This document shows, piece after piece, positions 1 through 8,449 of a stretch of 41,898 nucleotides of DNA. Below the pieces are notes generated by a model that had not been told where the DNA came from, did no database searches, and was given only the letters and a program-made list of their open reading frames with translations. This DNA comes from Bacteroidales bacterium (GTDB lineage Bacteria > Bacteroidota > Bacteroidia > Bacteroidales > JAIPAH01). The stretch spans positions 68,702 to 110,599 of the forward strand of contig JAIPBX010000001.1 of assembly GCA_021738485.1 (NCBI GenBank). The letters run 5' to 3'. The translations under genes and the position numbers were made by a program. The first letter of the stretch is position 1; each line of letters starts with the position of its first letter.

Positions 1-161
1 TCCCCTTCGCCAAAATAGTTAACAATATCACGAAAATATTTATGTTCAATTTTGCGTTCTTTGCGATGCAGAACCATCATTCGCGAATTGTCTCTTTCCT
101 GTGGGGGATGTGCTGCTATCAGCTCATTTGGTAAGTCATACTTAAATTGTGAAAGCTTCAT
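1..161 (-). CDS. queA: S-adenosylmethionine:tRNA ribosyltransferase-isomerase, 5' end only
   Basis: QueA transfers and isomerises the ribosyl part of S-adenosylmethionine onto preQ1-tRNA to make epoxyqueuosine in the tRNA wobble position. Only the first 53 codons are present; the gene runs off the left edge. The start is the ATG at 159-161. The visible N-terminus begins MKLSQFKYDLPNELIAAHP, followed by PQERDNSRMMVL, which matches the family pattern (F-x-x-x-LP-x-x-LIA-x-x-P-x-x-x-R-x-x-SR). A Bacteroidota-type promoter lies just upstream (209-240). It is the last member of the ftsX-DUF3098-uppP-truB-queA cluster, although a 317-nt gap and its own promoter suggest partly independent transcription. 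Identification is by sequence recognition of the N-terminus only. Confidence 0.88.
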   Translation of the reverse strand, partial: MKLSQFKYDLPNELIAAHPPQERDNSRMMVLHRKERKIEHKYFRDIVNYFGEG

Positions 162-478
162 AAACCTCTGCGATTAACCTTTTTATACCTTCCTCAAAAA
201 TTGGACTGCAAAGATAATACTTTAAACCCTTAAAAGCAAATGCTTGTTTGTCAAAGGATAAATAAAAACGCCCGCAAAAAGCATATACAGGAATTTCTTA
301 AAATCATTTATTAATAAATTTTAACAAATAAAAATATACATGCCCCAATAAAAATATTTGATAATTGGGCTTCTATTCTTTTATTGATGCGGCTATTACA
401 GGCACCGGTAATAAGATATCATGGATCACGGGGTTTTAAAAACTTTACCTCTACACTTTAAAGGGTCTTCCGGTTAAA
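162..478. other. Intergenic region between queA and truB
   Basis: This 317-nt gap holds no convincing ORF. Besides the queA promoter it contains an imperfect hairpin at about 341-370 (GCCCCAAT ... AATTGGGC with one bulged C) that could weakly terminate or process the truB transcript. The rest is AT-rich with no other structure I can support. Confidence 0.5.
209..240 (-). promoter_or_regulatory. Bacteroidota-type promoter for queA
   Basis: Read on the minus strand, TTTG (237-240) is followed after 20 nt by TATCTTTG (209-216). Both boxes match the Bacteroidota primary sigma factor consensus (TTTG, about 20 nt, TAnnTTTG). Transcription would begin near 203, giving a leader of roughly 40 nt before the queA ATG. 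Confidence 0.72.
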
Positions 479-1204
479 TTACCCCGAAGACTCTTGTTCT
501 AAAGAAAGTTTTTCCTCCAGTTTAAAAAGATCATGTGCCTGTTCTACTTCATATTCGCCAATACGGGTTCTTCGCAATGCAGAAAGTACCGCTCCGTTAT
601 TGAGCGCCTTCCCAAAATCATGGGCTAACGTACGGATATACACCCCTTTTTCGCAAACCACCCTAAAAGTAATGTAAGGAAGGTCAATTCGTGTCAATTC
701 AAATTCTTTAATATTTACGGTAACCGGTTTAATATCTGCTTTTTCATTATTGCGGGCCAAATCATAAGCTCTTTGGCCTTTTACTTTCTTGGCCGAATAT
801 TGTGGAGGCAGTTGCTCCTGAATGCCTACAAATTTTTTGGCTGTTGCTAGGATCTCCGCATTTGTAATTGCCGAAATATCATACAGCTTATTAGCATCCG
901 TTTCTTTATCAAACGAAGGCGTTTCCGTGCCCAATTCTATAGTTCCGGTATATTCTTTATCGCGAGCCTGGTAATTATCTATTTCCTTGGTTTTACGTCC
1001 TGTGCAAATTATTAATAATCCAGTAGCCAGGGGGTCTAAGGTGCCCGCATGGCCCACCTTTACTTTTTTGACTTTGTGATAATACTTTATTTTGTAGCGT
1101 AACTTATTAACCACATCAAACGAAGTCCAGCCATAAGGTTTATCAATCAATACCATCTCTCCTTTAAGAAAATCAAATGTTTTATTCGGCTTGTCGTGCT
1201 CCAT
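479..1204 (-). CDS. truB: tRNA pseudouridine(55) synthase TruB
   Basis: Isomerises U55 of the tRNA T loop to pseudouridine. The 241-residue protein has the diagnostic motif GHAGTLDPLATGLL at residues 51-64, in which D57 is the catalytic aspartate, and the later family segments YSAKKVKGQRAYDLAR and GVYIRTLAHDFG. It lacks a C-terminal PUA-type extension, as is common in short TruB proteins. The start codon is 10 nt after the uppP stop, so it is probably co-transcribed with uppP and ftsX. Two tRNA-modification genes (truB, queA) end this minus-strand cluster, an arrangement common in Bacteroidota. Confidence 0.95.
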   Translation of the reverse strand: MEHDKPNKTFDFLKGEMVLIDKPYGWTSFDVVNKLRYKIKYYHKVKKVKVGHAGTLDPLATGLLIICTGRKTKEIDNYQARDKEYTGTIELGTETPSFDKETDANKLYDISAITNAEILATAKKFVGIQEQLPPQYSAKKVKGQRAYDLARNNEKADIKPVTVNIKEFELTRIDLPYITFRVVCEKGVYIRTLAHDFGKALNNGAVLSALRRTRIGEYEVEQAHDLFKLEEKLSLEQESSG

Positions 1205-1214
1205 AACTTTTTAT

Positions 1215-2006
1215 CTATCCAAAATAATAGAAACCAATAGCTGTAAAACCTATAATGGCACAATAGATAGCAAAATAAATAAGTTTTCCACGCTTTACTA
1301 GTTTTATCATCCACCTACAGGCTAATAAGCCTGAAATAAATGCGGCTAAAAACCCAATAAGAAGAGGCAGTACACCCAATCCCCCTTCAATCGCTACCGT
1401 GCCTTCATATAAATCTTTCATATTGGCGCCAATAATAGGAATCAAAACCATAAGAAAAGAAAAACGGGCCACATTCGCCCTTTTATTTCCCAATAATAAT
1501 CCGGTTGAAATGGTAGCACCCGACCGGGATATACCCGGCATAACGGCCAAAGCTTGTGCAGCACCTATCACTAAAGCATCCCAATACGATATTGCCTTCT
1601 CCCGAGCCTTTGCATAATAGGTGAAGGCCAGCAAAACCGCAGTGATTAAAAGCATAGAGCCCACCAACAGAAGGTTACCGGTAAAAAAACCTTCTACCAG
1701 CTCTTTAAAAAACAAACCTACAATCAATACCGGGATCATAGAGATAAATATTTTAATCACATACCGCATTTCAAAATTCCACTTAAACTCAAAAAACTTA
1801 AGTATAATTTGAGCCAAATCTTTCCGAAATACAATTATCGTGCTCAACACGGTGGCCCCATGAACGACGACAGTAAAAAGCAAACTTTTTTCAGCATCCA
1901 CCCCAAGCAATATTTTACTTAACTCAAGATGACCACTGCTACTGACGGGCAAAAACTCCGTCAAACCCTGAATCAATCCCAGGATCAATGCTTGTAACCA
2001 ATTCAT
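1215..2006 (-). CDS. uppP: Undecaprenyl-diphosphate phosphatase (UppP/BacA)
   Basis: Integral membrane enzyme that removes one phosphate from undecaprenyl diphosphate, recycling the lipid carrier for peptidoglycan and other envelope polymers; overproduction gives bacitracin resistance in known members. The 263-residue protein is hydrophobic throughout, with the family motif TEFLPVSSSGHL at residues 16-27 (E17, S22-S24, H26) and PGISRSGAT at 157-165 (R161), both part of the active site. Length is usual for the family. Its ATG directly abuts the stop of the DUF3098 gene, indicating one transcript with ftsX upstream and truB downstream. Confidence 0.95.
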   Translation of the reverse strand: MNWLQALILGLIQGLTEFLPVSSSGHLELSKILLGVDAEKSLLFTVVVHGATVLSTIIVFRKDLAQIILKFFEFKWNFEMRYVIKIFISMIPVLIVGLFFKELVEGFFTGNLLLVGSMLLITAVLLAFTYYAKAREKAISYWDALVIGAAQALAVMPGISRSGATISTGLLLGNKRANVARFSFLMVLIPIIGANMKDLYEGTVAIEGGLGVLPLLIGFLAAFISGLLACRWMIKLVKRGKLIYFAIYCAIIGFTAIGFYYFG

Positions 2007-2273
2007 TTATTTTTCGTCCTCCGATTTTTTCATAATGGCGAAAACCTCCACCACAAAACCGGCGATAATAATAATAGGAGCCAGAGTTATTCTTCTAAAG
2101 CTGAATATTTCCCGGCTGAATTCATTGGGTGTATCCGAAGCCCCGCCTATCATAAGGAGATACCCCAGAAAAAGCAATCCTATCCCAATCAGCAAAAGCT
2201 TATAGTTTGTTTTCCCAAAAGCAAAAGTGTGCCTGCTTTTCTCCTGATTCTCTTGATTCTTTTGTTGTGCCAT
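2007..2273 (-). CDS. DUF3098 small membrane protein
   Basis: An 88-residue protein with a charged N-terminus rich in Q, N, E and K (about 1-23), then two predicted membrane helices (about 26-44 and 60-79) separated by the motif GGASDTPNEFSREIFSFRR, and a short charged tail. Size, the D-P-N-x-F-x-x-x-I-FSxRR loop and position between ftsX and uppP match the DUF3098 family of Bacteroidota. Its function is unknown; its steady place next to ftsX and uppP suggests an envelope or division role, which is inference. The start follows the ftsX stop by 4 nt. Confidence 0.85.
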   Translation of the reverse strand: MAQQKNQENQEKSRHTFAFGKTNYKLLLIGIGLLFLGYLLMIGGASDTPNEFSREIFSFRRITLAPIIIIAGFVVEVFAIMKKSEDEK

Positions 2274-2277
2274 ATAT

Positions 2278-3156
2278 TTACTGATAAAGTTTATCGTTAT
2301 TTACATTTAAAAATTTACGAACTGCAAAGAATGTAGAAAAATATGAGATCAATATTCCTGATAGTAAAATACCACCTGCCAGGATGGAATAATGCTCCAG
2401 GTTTCGCAGTGCCCGGAGCTCCGGCAAATTAGTTTCGCCGAAATAAACCAGAGCTGCCAGCAAAAGGATGGCAATAATAGCTCCCAGCAGTCCATGCAGC
2501 ACTCCCTGCTTAATAAAAGGCCGGCGAATAAAAGCCTGAGTAGCTCCAACCAATTGCATTGTTCTTATCAAAAAACGACGGGAATAAACGGCCAGTCTTA
2601 TGGTATTGTTTATTAGTGCTATGGCGACAAAAAGAAGTAAAATGCTAATTCCAAGTAAAATATAACTTATCCGTTCAATGTTGTCATTGATTTTCGTAAT
2701 CATTGTCTCCTGGTAATCCACTTCTTTGATGTTGCTATTGCGCATAAGCTGACGTTCTATAAGCTTCAGACTATCGCTTTTAGCATACGAAGCTTTCAGC
2801 TTAACTTCCACCTGGGGTGATAAAGGATTGTAGCCCAAAAACCCAATAAAATCCTCACCCAGGTCCTTCTTCAGGGTGCGGGCAGCATCCTCCTTCGATA
2901 TATATTTAGTGGAGCGAACATAATCATTTACCTCCATTTTTTTCTGAAAGCGTATAATATCCGTCTCCTCTACATCCTGGTTCAACGTAATGGTAAATCC
3001 AATATTTTCACGTACGAGTTCCGTAATTTTCTGGGCATGCATCAAAAACATTCCCAGCAAGCCAAGAACGAACAATACCAAGGTTATGCTCACCTGTGTG
3101 GTAAAATAGGAGTTTTTTAATCGTCTTTTATAATATTTATCTTCGCTTTTGGCCAT
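2278..3156 (-). CDS. ftsX: Cell division protein FtsX (permease-like subunit)
   Basis: FtsX partners with the ATPase FtsE to control peptidoglycan hydrolases at the division site. The 292-residue protein has a cytoplasmic N-terminus, a first membrane helix at about 20-40, a periplasmic domain (about 45-165) and three C-terminal helices (about 168-190, 215-238 and 258-282) with VYSRRFLIRTMQLVGAT between them, as in FtsX. ftsE is not in the window, which is usual for Bacteroidota where the two genes are often apart. It heads the ftsX-DUF3098-uppP-truB run; no clear promoter box was found in the 65 nt upstream. Confidence 0.93.
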   Translation of the reverse strand: MAKSEDKYYKRRLKNSYFTTQVSITLVLFVLGLLGMFLMHAQKITELVRENIGFTITLNQDVEETDIIRFQKKMEVNDYVRSTKYISKEDAARTLKKDLGEDFIGFLGYNPLSPQVEVKLKASYAKSDSLKLIERQLMRNSNIKEVDYQETMITKINDNIERISYILLGISILLLFVAIALINNTIRLAVYSRRFLIRTMQLVGATQAFIRRPFIKQGVLHGLLGAIIAILLLAALVYFGETNLPELRALRNLEHYSILAGGILLSGILISYFSTFFAVRKFLNVNNDKLYQ

Positions 3157-3221
3157 TCGCGGGTAATTTTAATGAGCTAAAATAACAAAAAATCATAAGG
3201 CTGATTCCATGATAAGTAACG

Positions 3222-4166
3222 TCATTTTTTTTTCAATGTTATCAGGGTGATTTCCGGGGGACAATTAAACCGCACGGGAATTCCCGAAACCCCACAGCCC
3301 CTGTTGGTATAGCCAATCATCCCATTATAATCCCATATACCCGAAACAAACCCCTTGCCCTCATATTGGTGAGTCAGAATTGCTTTCCCATTTGGCAAGC
3401 AAATTTGTCCTCCGTGAGTATGACCGCAAAGGTATAGATTATAGTCGTTTTGAGCTGCAACGTCCCGCAATTCACTGGTATGCACCAAGGCAATTTTAAA
3501 CCCTTCCAAAGGCTTTTCCAGAGCAAAAAGTGCTTGCTCCGAATAGTAATAATAAGGGTCATCGGTCCCTGTGATATAAATTTTTTGCCCTTCCTTTTCC
3601 AGTTCAAAAGTCTCATTCACAATTAAATTTATTCCTACCTCTTCTTCATATTCAGCCATAAGGTAAGAATCGTGGTTCCCAAGAACAGCCCATTTTCCAT
3701 AAGGAGGATTTATGGCAGCAGCTATTTTTTTCATAGGACCGAGAATATTTTTAAAGCTTCCGCTGATGTTTTTTCTGTAATCTCCTGTAAAAAAAGCCGT
3801 ATCATACTCAAGCGGGGCAACCTTCCGGATAATCTTATCTTCATGGTTGTTCAGGCTATCAATATGGAAGTCTGACAGGTTAAGGATTTTGAATCCATCA
3901 AAAGCACCAGGAAGAGTTGAAAAAAACAGGGTATGTTCTTCAAGTTTCATTTCAGAAGCATTTTTTAAGCCCTTATCATATAATCCCGTTAGTTTAAGTC
4001 CTAAACGGAGAAATCCTAGCATCCGCTCAAAGGTAGTCCAATGACTTTTACTCTTTTTTCCATTCCGTTTGTACTTAAAACGGCTAGCCTCGAGTGAAGC
4101 TCTCATCGCTGCCCAAATAATCCGGCGCTCCTTGTCTTTCTCTGTTCTATAAATGCCTGCCTTCAT
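3222..4166 (-). CDS. Calcineurin-like metallophosphoesterase (YkuE/YaeI type)
   Basis: Probable binuclear-metal phosphohydrolase. Numbered from the ATG at 4166 (a TTG 6 nt upstream is also in frame but less likely), the 314-residue protein has the metal-binding series LSDFHID (D99, H101), TGDY (D129), GNHDS (163-167), H229 and GHTHGGQI (248-255). These are the five phosphoesterase motifs in order. Members close in sequence act on lipid-linked phosphates such as UDP-diacylglucosamine, but the substrate cannot be told here. The N-terminus (1-60) is strongly basic with one hydrophobic stretch and may hold the protein at the membrane. It sits 65 nt upstream of ftsX on the same strand. Confidence 0.85.
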   Translation of the reverse strand: MKAGIYRTEKDKERRIIWAAMRASLEASRFKYKRNGKKSKSHWTTFERMLGFLRLGLKLTGLYDKGLKNASEMKLEEHTLFFSTLPGAFDGFKILNLSDFHIDSLNNHEDKIIRKVAPLEYDTAFFTGDYRKNISGSFKNILGPMKKIAAAINPPYGKWAVLGNHDSYLMAEYEEEVGINLIVNETFELEKEGQKIYITGTDDPYYYYSEQALFALEKPLEGFKIALVHTSELRDVAAQNDYNLYLCGHTHGGQICLPNGKAILTHQYEGKGFVSGIWDYNGMIGYTNRGCGVSGIPVRFNCPPEITLITLKKK

Positions 4167-4257
4167 GCTCAATAGACCCTTTTTACAAAGTGCAACAATT
4201 CATTCAGATTCTTTATAAATATAGGAAAAAAGTTCTGAGACGATATATCGGTACAAG

Positions 4258-5061
4258 CTATTTCGGTGTATGAAATCTATTCGTGATTTCCCGGATTTGT
4301 TTTTTAGAAAGTCCTTCCGGTTCATAGCCTGCCATACGGCATTTAAAATAAATATCAATAGATTTGGCGATAATATCCATGATATCGAAGGCTTCCTCTA
4401 GATTTCTTTCTACCACCACGCATCCATGTTTTTCCCAAATGATGGCTTTATGCGTTTTCATTTTTTCTATGGTGGCCTCTGCAATATCATAGGATCCCGG
4501 CATTCTGAAAGGAACAAAGCCCACCCCATCGGGGATAAACAGAGTAGTTTCAGGTTGAATGCTCCAAAGCAGGCTATTAATATTTTCCTCATCTTTAAAA
4601 TCAGGATTATGAGTGAGGGCTATCGTTTCAGTTACATGTGCATGCAAAACAGTACGCCCAGGCCTTTTCTCTTTTCGTAAAAAATCATGAATGGCCAGAT
4701 GGGCAGGCATCTCGGAGGTAGGGAAAGATGGACTGTTATCTTTTTCGGGGTATAGAATACAATACTTCCTTCCTGACTCATCCAATTCTATTAAGGTCAC
4801 CCCTTGTTGAGGTTGTTCCTTAACCAACCGCATCCGGCTTCCCGCAGCAGTAATCAAAAATATTCCTCCCCCTAATGCGGGCATAGGCTTTTCCAATTGA
4901 TAATACGAAGATTTATTCAATCGATACAGCTCTTCGCTGGAAAAAAACTCGGTAATGTTAACCGAAATATTGCCGGCATTTCTTTCAGCCCATCCTTTGT
5001 CCCAGAGGTACCCGGCAACCTTTCCTATTGATTTGTATTGCTCTTCCAGCCACTCCTTCAT
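4258..5061 (-). CDS. rhaD: Class II aldolase, rhamnulose-1-phosphate aldolase type
   Basis: RhaD splits L-rhamnulose 1-phosphate into dihydroxyacetone phosphate and L-lactaldehyde using zinc. The 267-residue protein follows E. coli RhaD closely in layout: KGWAERNAGNIS (22-33), PTSEMPAH (114-121, E117), HAH (H140, H142) and EKHGCVV (H212), giving the three zinc histidines and the catalytic glutamate at almost the same numbers as in E. coli. No rhamnose isomerase, kinase or regulator lies nearby; instead tadA is 3 nt upstream in the same orientation. The family assignment is firm; the true substrate, in this context, is less certain. Confidence 0.85.
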   Translation of the reverse strand: MKEWLEEQYKSIGKVAGYLWDKGWAERNAGNISVNITEFFSSEELYRLNKSSYYQLEKPMPALGGGIFLITAAGSRMRLVKEQPQQGVTLIELDESGRKYCILYPEKDNSPSFPTSEMPAHLAIHDFLRKEKRPGRTVLHAHVTETIALTHNPDFKDEENINSLLWSIQPETTLFIPDGVGFVPFRMPGSYDIAEATIEKMKTHKAIIWEKHGCVVVERNLEEAFDIMDIIAKSIDIYFKCRMAGYEPEGLSKKQIREITNRFHTPK

Positions 5062-5064
5062 AAC

Positions 5065-5511
5065 CTATCGCTTTTTTCTGAAAAAATCTTCCAGCAATGT
5101 TTTTGATTCCCTGGAAAGTATGTTTTTTGTAATCGTTGTTTTAGGATGCAAAATATTACCGGAAAAGAGCCGGTAGCCTTTTTTATCATCCTCGCTCCCG
5201 TAAACAAGTCTCTCAATCTGCGCCCATTGCATAGCACCCGCACACATAACACATGGTTCAAGGGTAACAAACAAGGTGCACTCCGTAAGATATTTTGCTC
5301 CCAGTTGATTCATAGCAGCAGTCAGTGCCTGCATTTCAGCATGAGCCGTGACATCATTCAGTGTTTCTGTCAGATTGTGTCCCCTAGCCACAATCTCTCT
5401 GTCGCAAACAATAACCGCTCCTACCGGCACTTCACTTTTTTCATAAGCCGCATGAGCCTCCTTTAAAGCCTCCTTCATAAAAGATTCATCCGAAAACACA
5501 CTAAATTCCAT
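5065..5511 (-). CDS. tadA: tRNA-specific adenosine(34) deaminase
   Basis: Deaminates A34 to inosine in tRNA-Arg(ACG). The 148-residue protein has the cytidine-deaminase-fold zinc signature: HAEMQAL (H57, E59 as proton shuttle) and PCVMCAGAM (C87, C90), plus the TadA-specific C-terminal part ending LLEDFFRKKR. Length fits TadA rather than guanine or cytosine deaminases. It is probably the first gene of a two-gene transcript with the downstream aldolase (3-nt gap). A candidate -7 box lies at 5553-5560. Confidence 0.92.
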   Translation of the reverse strand: MEFSVFSDESFMKEALKEAHAAYEKSEVPVGAVIVCDREIVARGHNLTETLNDVTAHAEMQALTAAMNQLGAKYLTECTLFVTLEPCVMCAGAMQWAQIERLVYGSEDDKKGYRLFSGNILHPKTTITKNILSRESKTLLEDFFRKKR

Positions 5512-5863
5512 AAAAATTTATCATTCTTTTAATCAAAACCCAAACACAGGATCAAAGCTAAAAGAAATCGCGGAATAATACTTATGAGGTTCTTTCTCCT
5601 GATAAAAATTACAAAAATACCTTTTCATTTTAAACCTTGCCCGGGTTATCGTGTTACATGGTATTGATTATGCAATCGTTTTAAAAGAAGCCGGTGTTTT
5701 TGAGATAAATATCAAAAAACTATTTGCAATTTTGTAAATCAAACAAGCTTCAAAAGAAGCCGGGCATTTTATGAAATGCGGGGAAAGAATGATTTTATTT
5801 TAATTATTGTTTAAAAGTTAGTAAAATTGCACTTTTAAAAAGCCAAAAATATTTTTTGATCAG
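5512..5863. other. Divergent intergenic region tadA / atpB
   Basis: This 352-nt gap has no supported ORF. It contains the tadA promoter candidates, two copies of AAAAGAAGCCGG (5683-5694 and 5752-5763, same orientation, 69 nt apart), and a small hairpin TTTTTGA/TCAAAAA at 5697-5718. I could not find a full TTTG/TAnnTTTG promoter for the ATP synthase operon; the nearest is TAAAATTG at about 5822-5829, one mismatch from consensus. Confidence 0.5.
5553..5560 (-). promoter_or_regulatory. Candidate -7 box for tadA-rhaD
   Basis: Read on the minus strand the sequence is TAGCTTTG, a perfect TAnnTTTG box, about 40 nt before the tadA ATG. No TTTG is found at the usual -33 spacing. A second perfect box (TATTTTTG) occurs further upstream near 5608-5615, so the true start is open. 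Confidence 0.4.
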
Positions 5864-6979
5864 ATGAATAAAGTAAAATTAGCCAAAGCTTTAAGAATAT
5901 TCGCTCCAATACTTCTATTAGGTATTTTACTTCAGGTAAATCCTTTATATGCATCTGAAAGCTCCGACCCCGGTAACAATGGATCCGGGGAAGAAGAGTA
6001 CAATGCCGGTCATATGATTCTCGATCATATTGTGGATCATTATAGTTGGCATATTATGACTATTGACGGTCACGAAGTAGCTATTGACCTTCCCGTTATA
6101 CTATATCACAATAATCAGTGGAATGTTTTTATGAGCAGCCGTTTTGACCATGGTCACTCATCGTATAAGGGCTTCAAAATAGCACAGGAAGGACCTAATG
6201 CCGGCAAAATAGTACATATTACCCATGAAAATGACGAAACAAAATTAGAACGTCCTATTGACCTGTCAATCACTAAAAATGTAGCCGCCCTTTTTGTAGT
6301 GGCAATCATCACCCTTCTCATTTTCTTATCAGTTGCAAGAAGCTATAAGAAAAAAACTTACCAGGCTCCAAAAGGTCTGCAATCCTTTTTGGAACCATTG
6401 ATTCTCTTTATCCGCGATGAAGTGGCAATAGCCTCTATTGGTAAAGAAAAATATCACAAATTCATGCCGTATCTTCTTACCCTGTTCTTTTTTATTTTCC
6501 TTATGAATCTGTTGGGGCTTGTGCCGATCCCCCCTATCGGAGGAGCCAATTTAACAGGAAACCTTGCCGTGACAGGAGTAATGGCTTTATTCACCTTAAT
6601 TATTACGCTGGCAAGCTCGAATAAAAATTACTGGAGACATACGTTTAATACACCGGGTATTCCGGTATTACTCAAATTACCAATCCCCATTATTCCGGTG
6701 ATTGAACTTGTGGGAATATTGACCAAACCATTTGTTCTAATGGTACGACTTTTTGCCAATATTACGGCAGGTCACATTGTGCTTTTAAGTTTTGTAAGTA
6801 TCATTTTCATTTTCACAAATAATATTGACCCTATAGCAGGATGGGCGGTTTCACCCGTATCCTTGCTATTTGGTGTTTTCATTAGTTTACTTGAACTGTT
6901 AGTAGCTTTTATCCAGGCCTATGTATTTGTGCTTTTATCGGCACTGTATATTGGAATGGCTATGGAAGAAGAACATTAA
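5864..6979 (+). CDS. atpB: F-type ATP synthase subunit a
   Basis: Membrane subunit that forms the two ion half-channels next to the c ring. The 371-residue protein is longer than the E. coli subunit because of an N-terminal part with a probable signal peptide (about 1-30, cut near LYA-SES) and a roughly 100-residue His-rich periplasmic domain, a form common in Bacteroidota. The core runs from about residue 140 and contains the essential arginine in VRLFANITAGH (R295), followed by two last helices. It is the first gene of atpBEFHAG. Confidence 0.95.
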   Translation: MNKVKLAKALRIFAPILLLGILLQVNPLYASESSDPGNNGSGEEEYNAGHMILDHIVDHYSWHIMTIDGHEVAIDLPVILYHNNQWNVFMSSRFDHGHSSYKGFKIAQEGPNAGKIVHITHENDETKLERPIDLSITKNVAALFVVAIITLLIFLSVARSYKKKTYQAPKGLQSFLEPLILFIRDEVAIASIGKEKYHKFMPYLLTLFFFIFLMNLLGLVPIPPIGGANLTGNLAVTGVMALFTLIITLASSNKNYWRHTFNTPGIPVLLKLPIPIIPVIELVGILTKPFVLMVRLFANITAGHIVLLSFVSIIFIFTNNIDPIAGWAVSPVSLLFGVFISLLELLVAFIQAYVFVLLSALYIGMAMEEEH

Positions 6980-6996
6980 TTAAATAAATATAGTAA

Positions 6997-7275
<279 letters not shown>

Positions 7276-7291
7276 AACAAATTGCATTTAC

Positions 7292-7327
7292 CCGGTCTTT
7301 TCGCGGCGGTTGGCCGGAAAAGACCGG
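7292..7327 (+). terminator. Strong hairpin between atpE and atpF
   Basis: Perfect 11-bp stem CCGGTCTTTTC (7292-7302) / GAAAAGACCGG (7317-7327), extended inward by CGG/CCG across a one-base bulge, and followed by TTTTAAAAATA. It sits inside the operon. The T run is short, so it probably works as a partial terminator or as a 3' end that protects atpE mRNA, which would favour the many copies of subunit c. That role is inference. Confidence 0.75.
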
Positions 7328-7361
7328 TTTTAAAAATATTGAATGACAAAAAAGTGATAAT

Positions 7362-7856
7362 ATGGAACTTGTTAATCCGGGAATAGGACTTATTTTTTGG
7401 ATGATCGTCATTTTCGGCCTGTTGCTTTTAGTTTTGGGGAAATATGCCTGGAAACCTATCATGAAATCGCTTCATGAACGTGAACAATCGATTGATAAAG
7501 CCCTCAAATCGGCAGATAAAGCCCGTGAAGAGATGAAAAATCTCCAGGCAGATAATGAAAAGCTCCGACAGGAAGCGCGTGAAGAGCGGGATAAAATTTT
7601 GAAGCAAGCTCGCGACAAGCAGAATGAAATTATAGAACAGGCACGCGAAGAGGCTAACCAGGAACGTCAAAAAATTCTTGATTCTGCCAAAAAAGAAATC
7701 AGCAATGAAAAGCAAGCCGCTGCCCGGGAGCTTCGCGAAACCGTTGCGGATATTTCGCTGAAAGTAGCAGAAAAAATAATCAGGCAGGAATTGGAAGATG
7801 AGAAAAAACAACAAAAATTAGTTGAAAAATATTTTGACGAAGTAGACTTTCGATAA
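7362..7856 (+). CDS. atpF: F-type ATP synthase subunit b
   Basis: Peripheral stalk subunit linking the membrane part to F1. The 164-residue protein has one N-terminal membrane helix (about 8-28) and then a long, highly charged helix rich in K, E, Q, R and A (about 35-150) expected to form the right-handed coiled coil. Length is normal. It lies between atpE and atpH, and translation begins 86 nt after the atpE stop, beyond the intergenic hairpin. Confidence 0.94.
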   Translation: MELVNPGIGLIFWMIVIFGLLLLVLGKYAWKPIMKSLHEREQSIDKALKSADKAREEMKNLQADNEKLRQEAREERDKILKQARDKQNEIIEQAREEANQERQKILDSAKKEISNEKQAAARELRETVADISLKVAEKIIRQELEDEKKQQKLVEKYFDEVDFR

Positions 7857-7892
7857 CAAACTACTGTCAAAAGTTTCATAAATATCTTGCTG

Positions 7893-8426
7893 ATGAAAAA
7901 CAAACGGATTGCTCAACGATATGCTAAAGCCATCTTTGATCTGGCGTTGGAACAGAATGTTTTTGAACAAACAAATAAGGATATGCAGTACCTCAGGGAA
8001 CTGAGTCAGGTTAAAGAGTACAGAAACATGCTTAAAAACCCAATAGTTCCTGTGGACAAAAAACAATCCACCAGTAAAACCCTTCTGGATAATAAGGTGG
8101 GAGAGCTCACTATCGCATTTGTTTCCCTTATTATCCGTAAAGAACGCTCTTATGCTTTACCGGGCATAGCCGAAGCATTTGTTGAAATGTATAATACCTA
8201 CAAAAAAATCCTCCCGGTAAATATACACACTGCCGTCCCTATTAACAGTAAAATCAGGGAACGAGTGATTGAAAAAATTAAAGAACAAACCTTTTCCGAA
8301 GAGGTTTTATTAAATGAAAATGTAGACGAAGACCTCCTGGGAGGTTTTATACTACGATATAAAGATAAGCTCTATGATGCCAGCGTGAAGCGGCAGCTTA
8401 GTGAAATGAGAAAAGAATTAATCTAG
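7893..8426 (+). CDS. atpH: F-type ATP synthase subunit delta
   Basis: Delta (OSCP) joins the peripheral stalk to the top of F1. The 177-residue protein starts MKNKRIAQRYAKAIFDLA, the typical N-terminal six-helix domain, and ends with the family segment EDLLGGFILRYKDKLYDASVKRQL. I prefer the ATG at 7893 over the in-frame TTG at 7887 because the former gives the usual N-terminus. It is 36 nt after atpF and 23 nt before atpA. Confidence 0.93.
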   Translation: MKNKRIAQRYAKAIFDLALEQNVFEQTNKDMQYLRELSQVKEYRNMLKNPIVPVDKKQSTSKTLLDNKVGELTIAFVSLIIRKERSYALPGIAEAFVEMYNTYKKILPVNIHTAVPINSKIRERVIEKIKEQTFSEEVLLNENVDEDLLGGFILRYKDKLYDASVKRQLSEMRKELI

Positions 8427-8449
8427 AATAGCAATAAACAATAAATACA

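Noticed and set aside
7428-7814. A 128-codon ORF antisense to atpF, rich in F and L
   Set aside because: Reverse complement of the Glu/Lys-rich coiled coil gives an apparent membrane protein; artefact.
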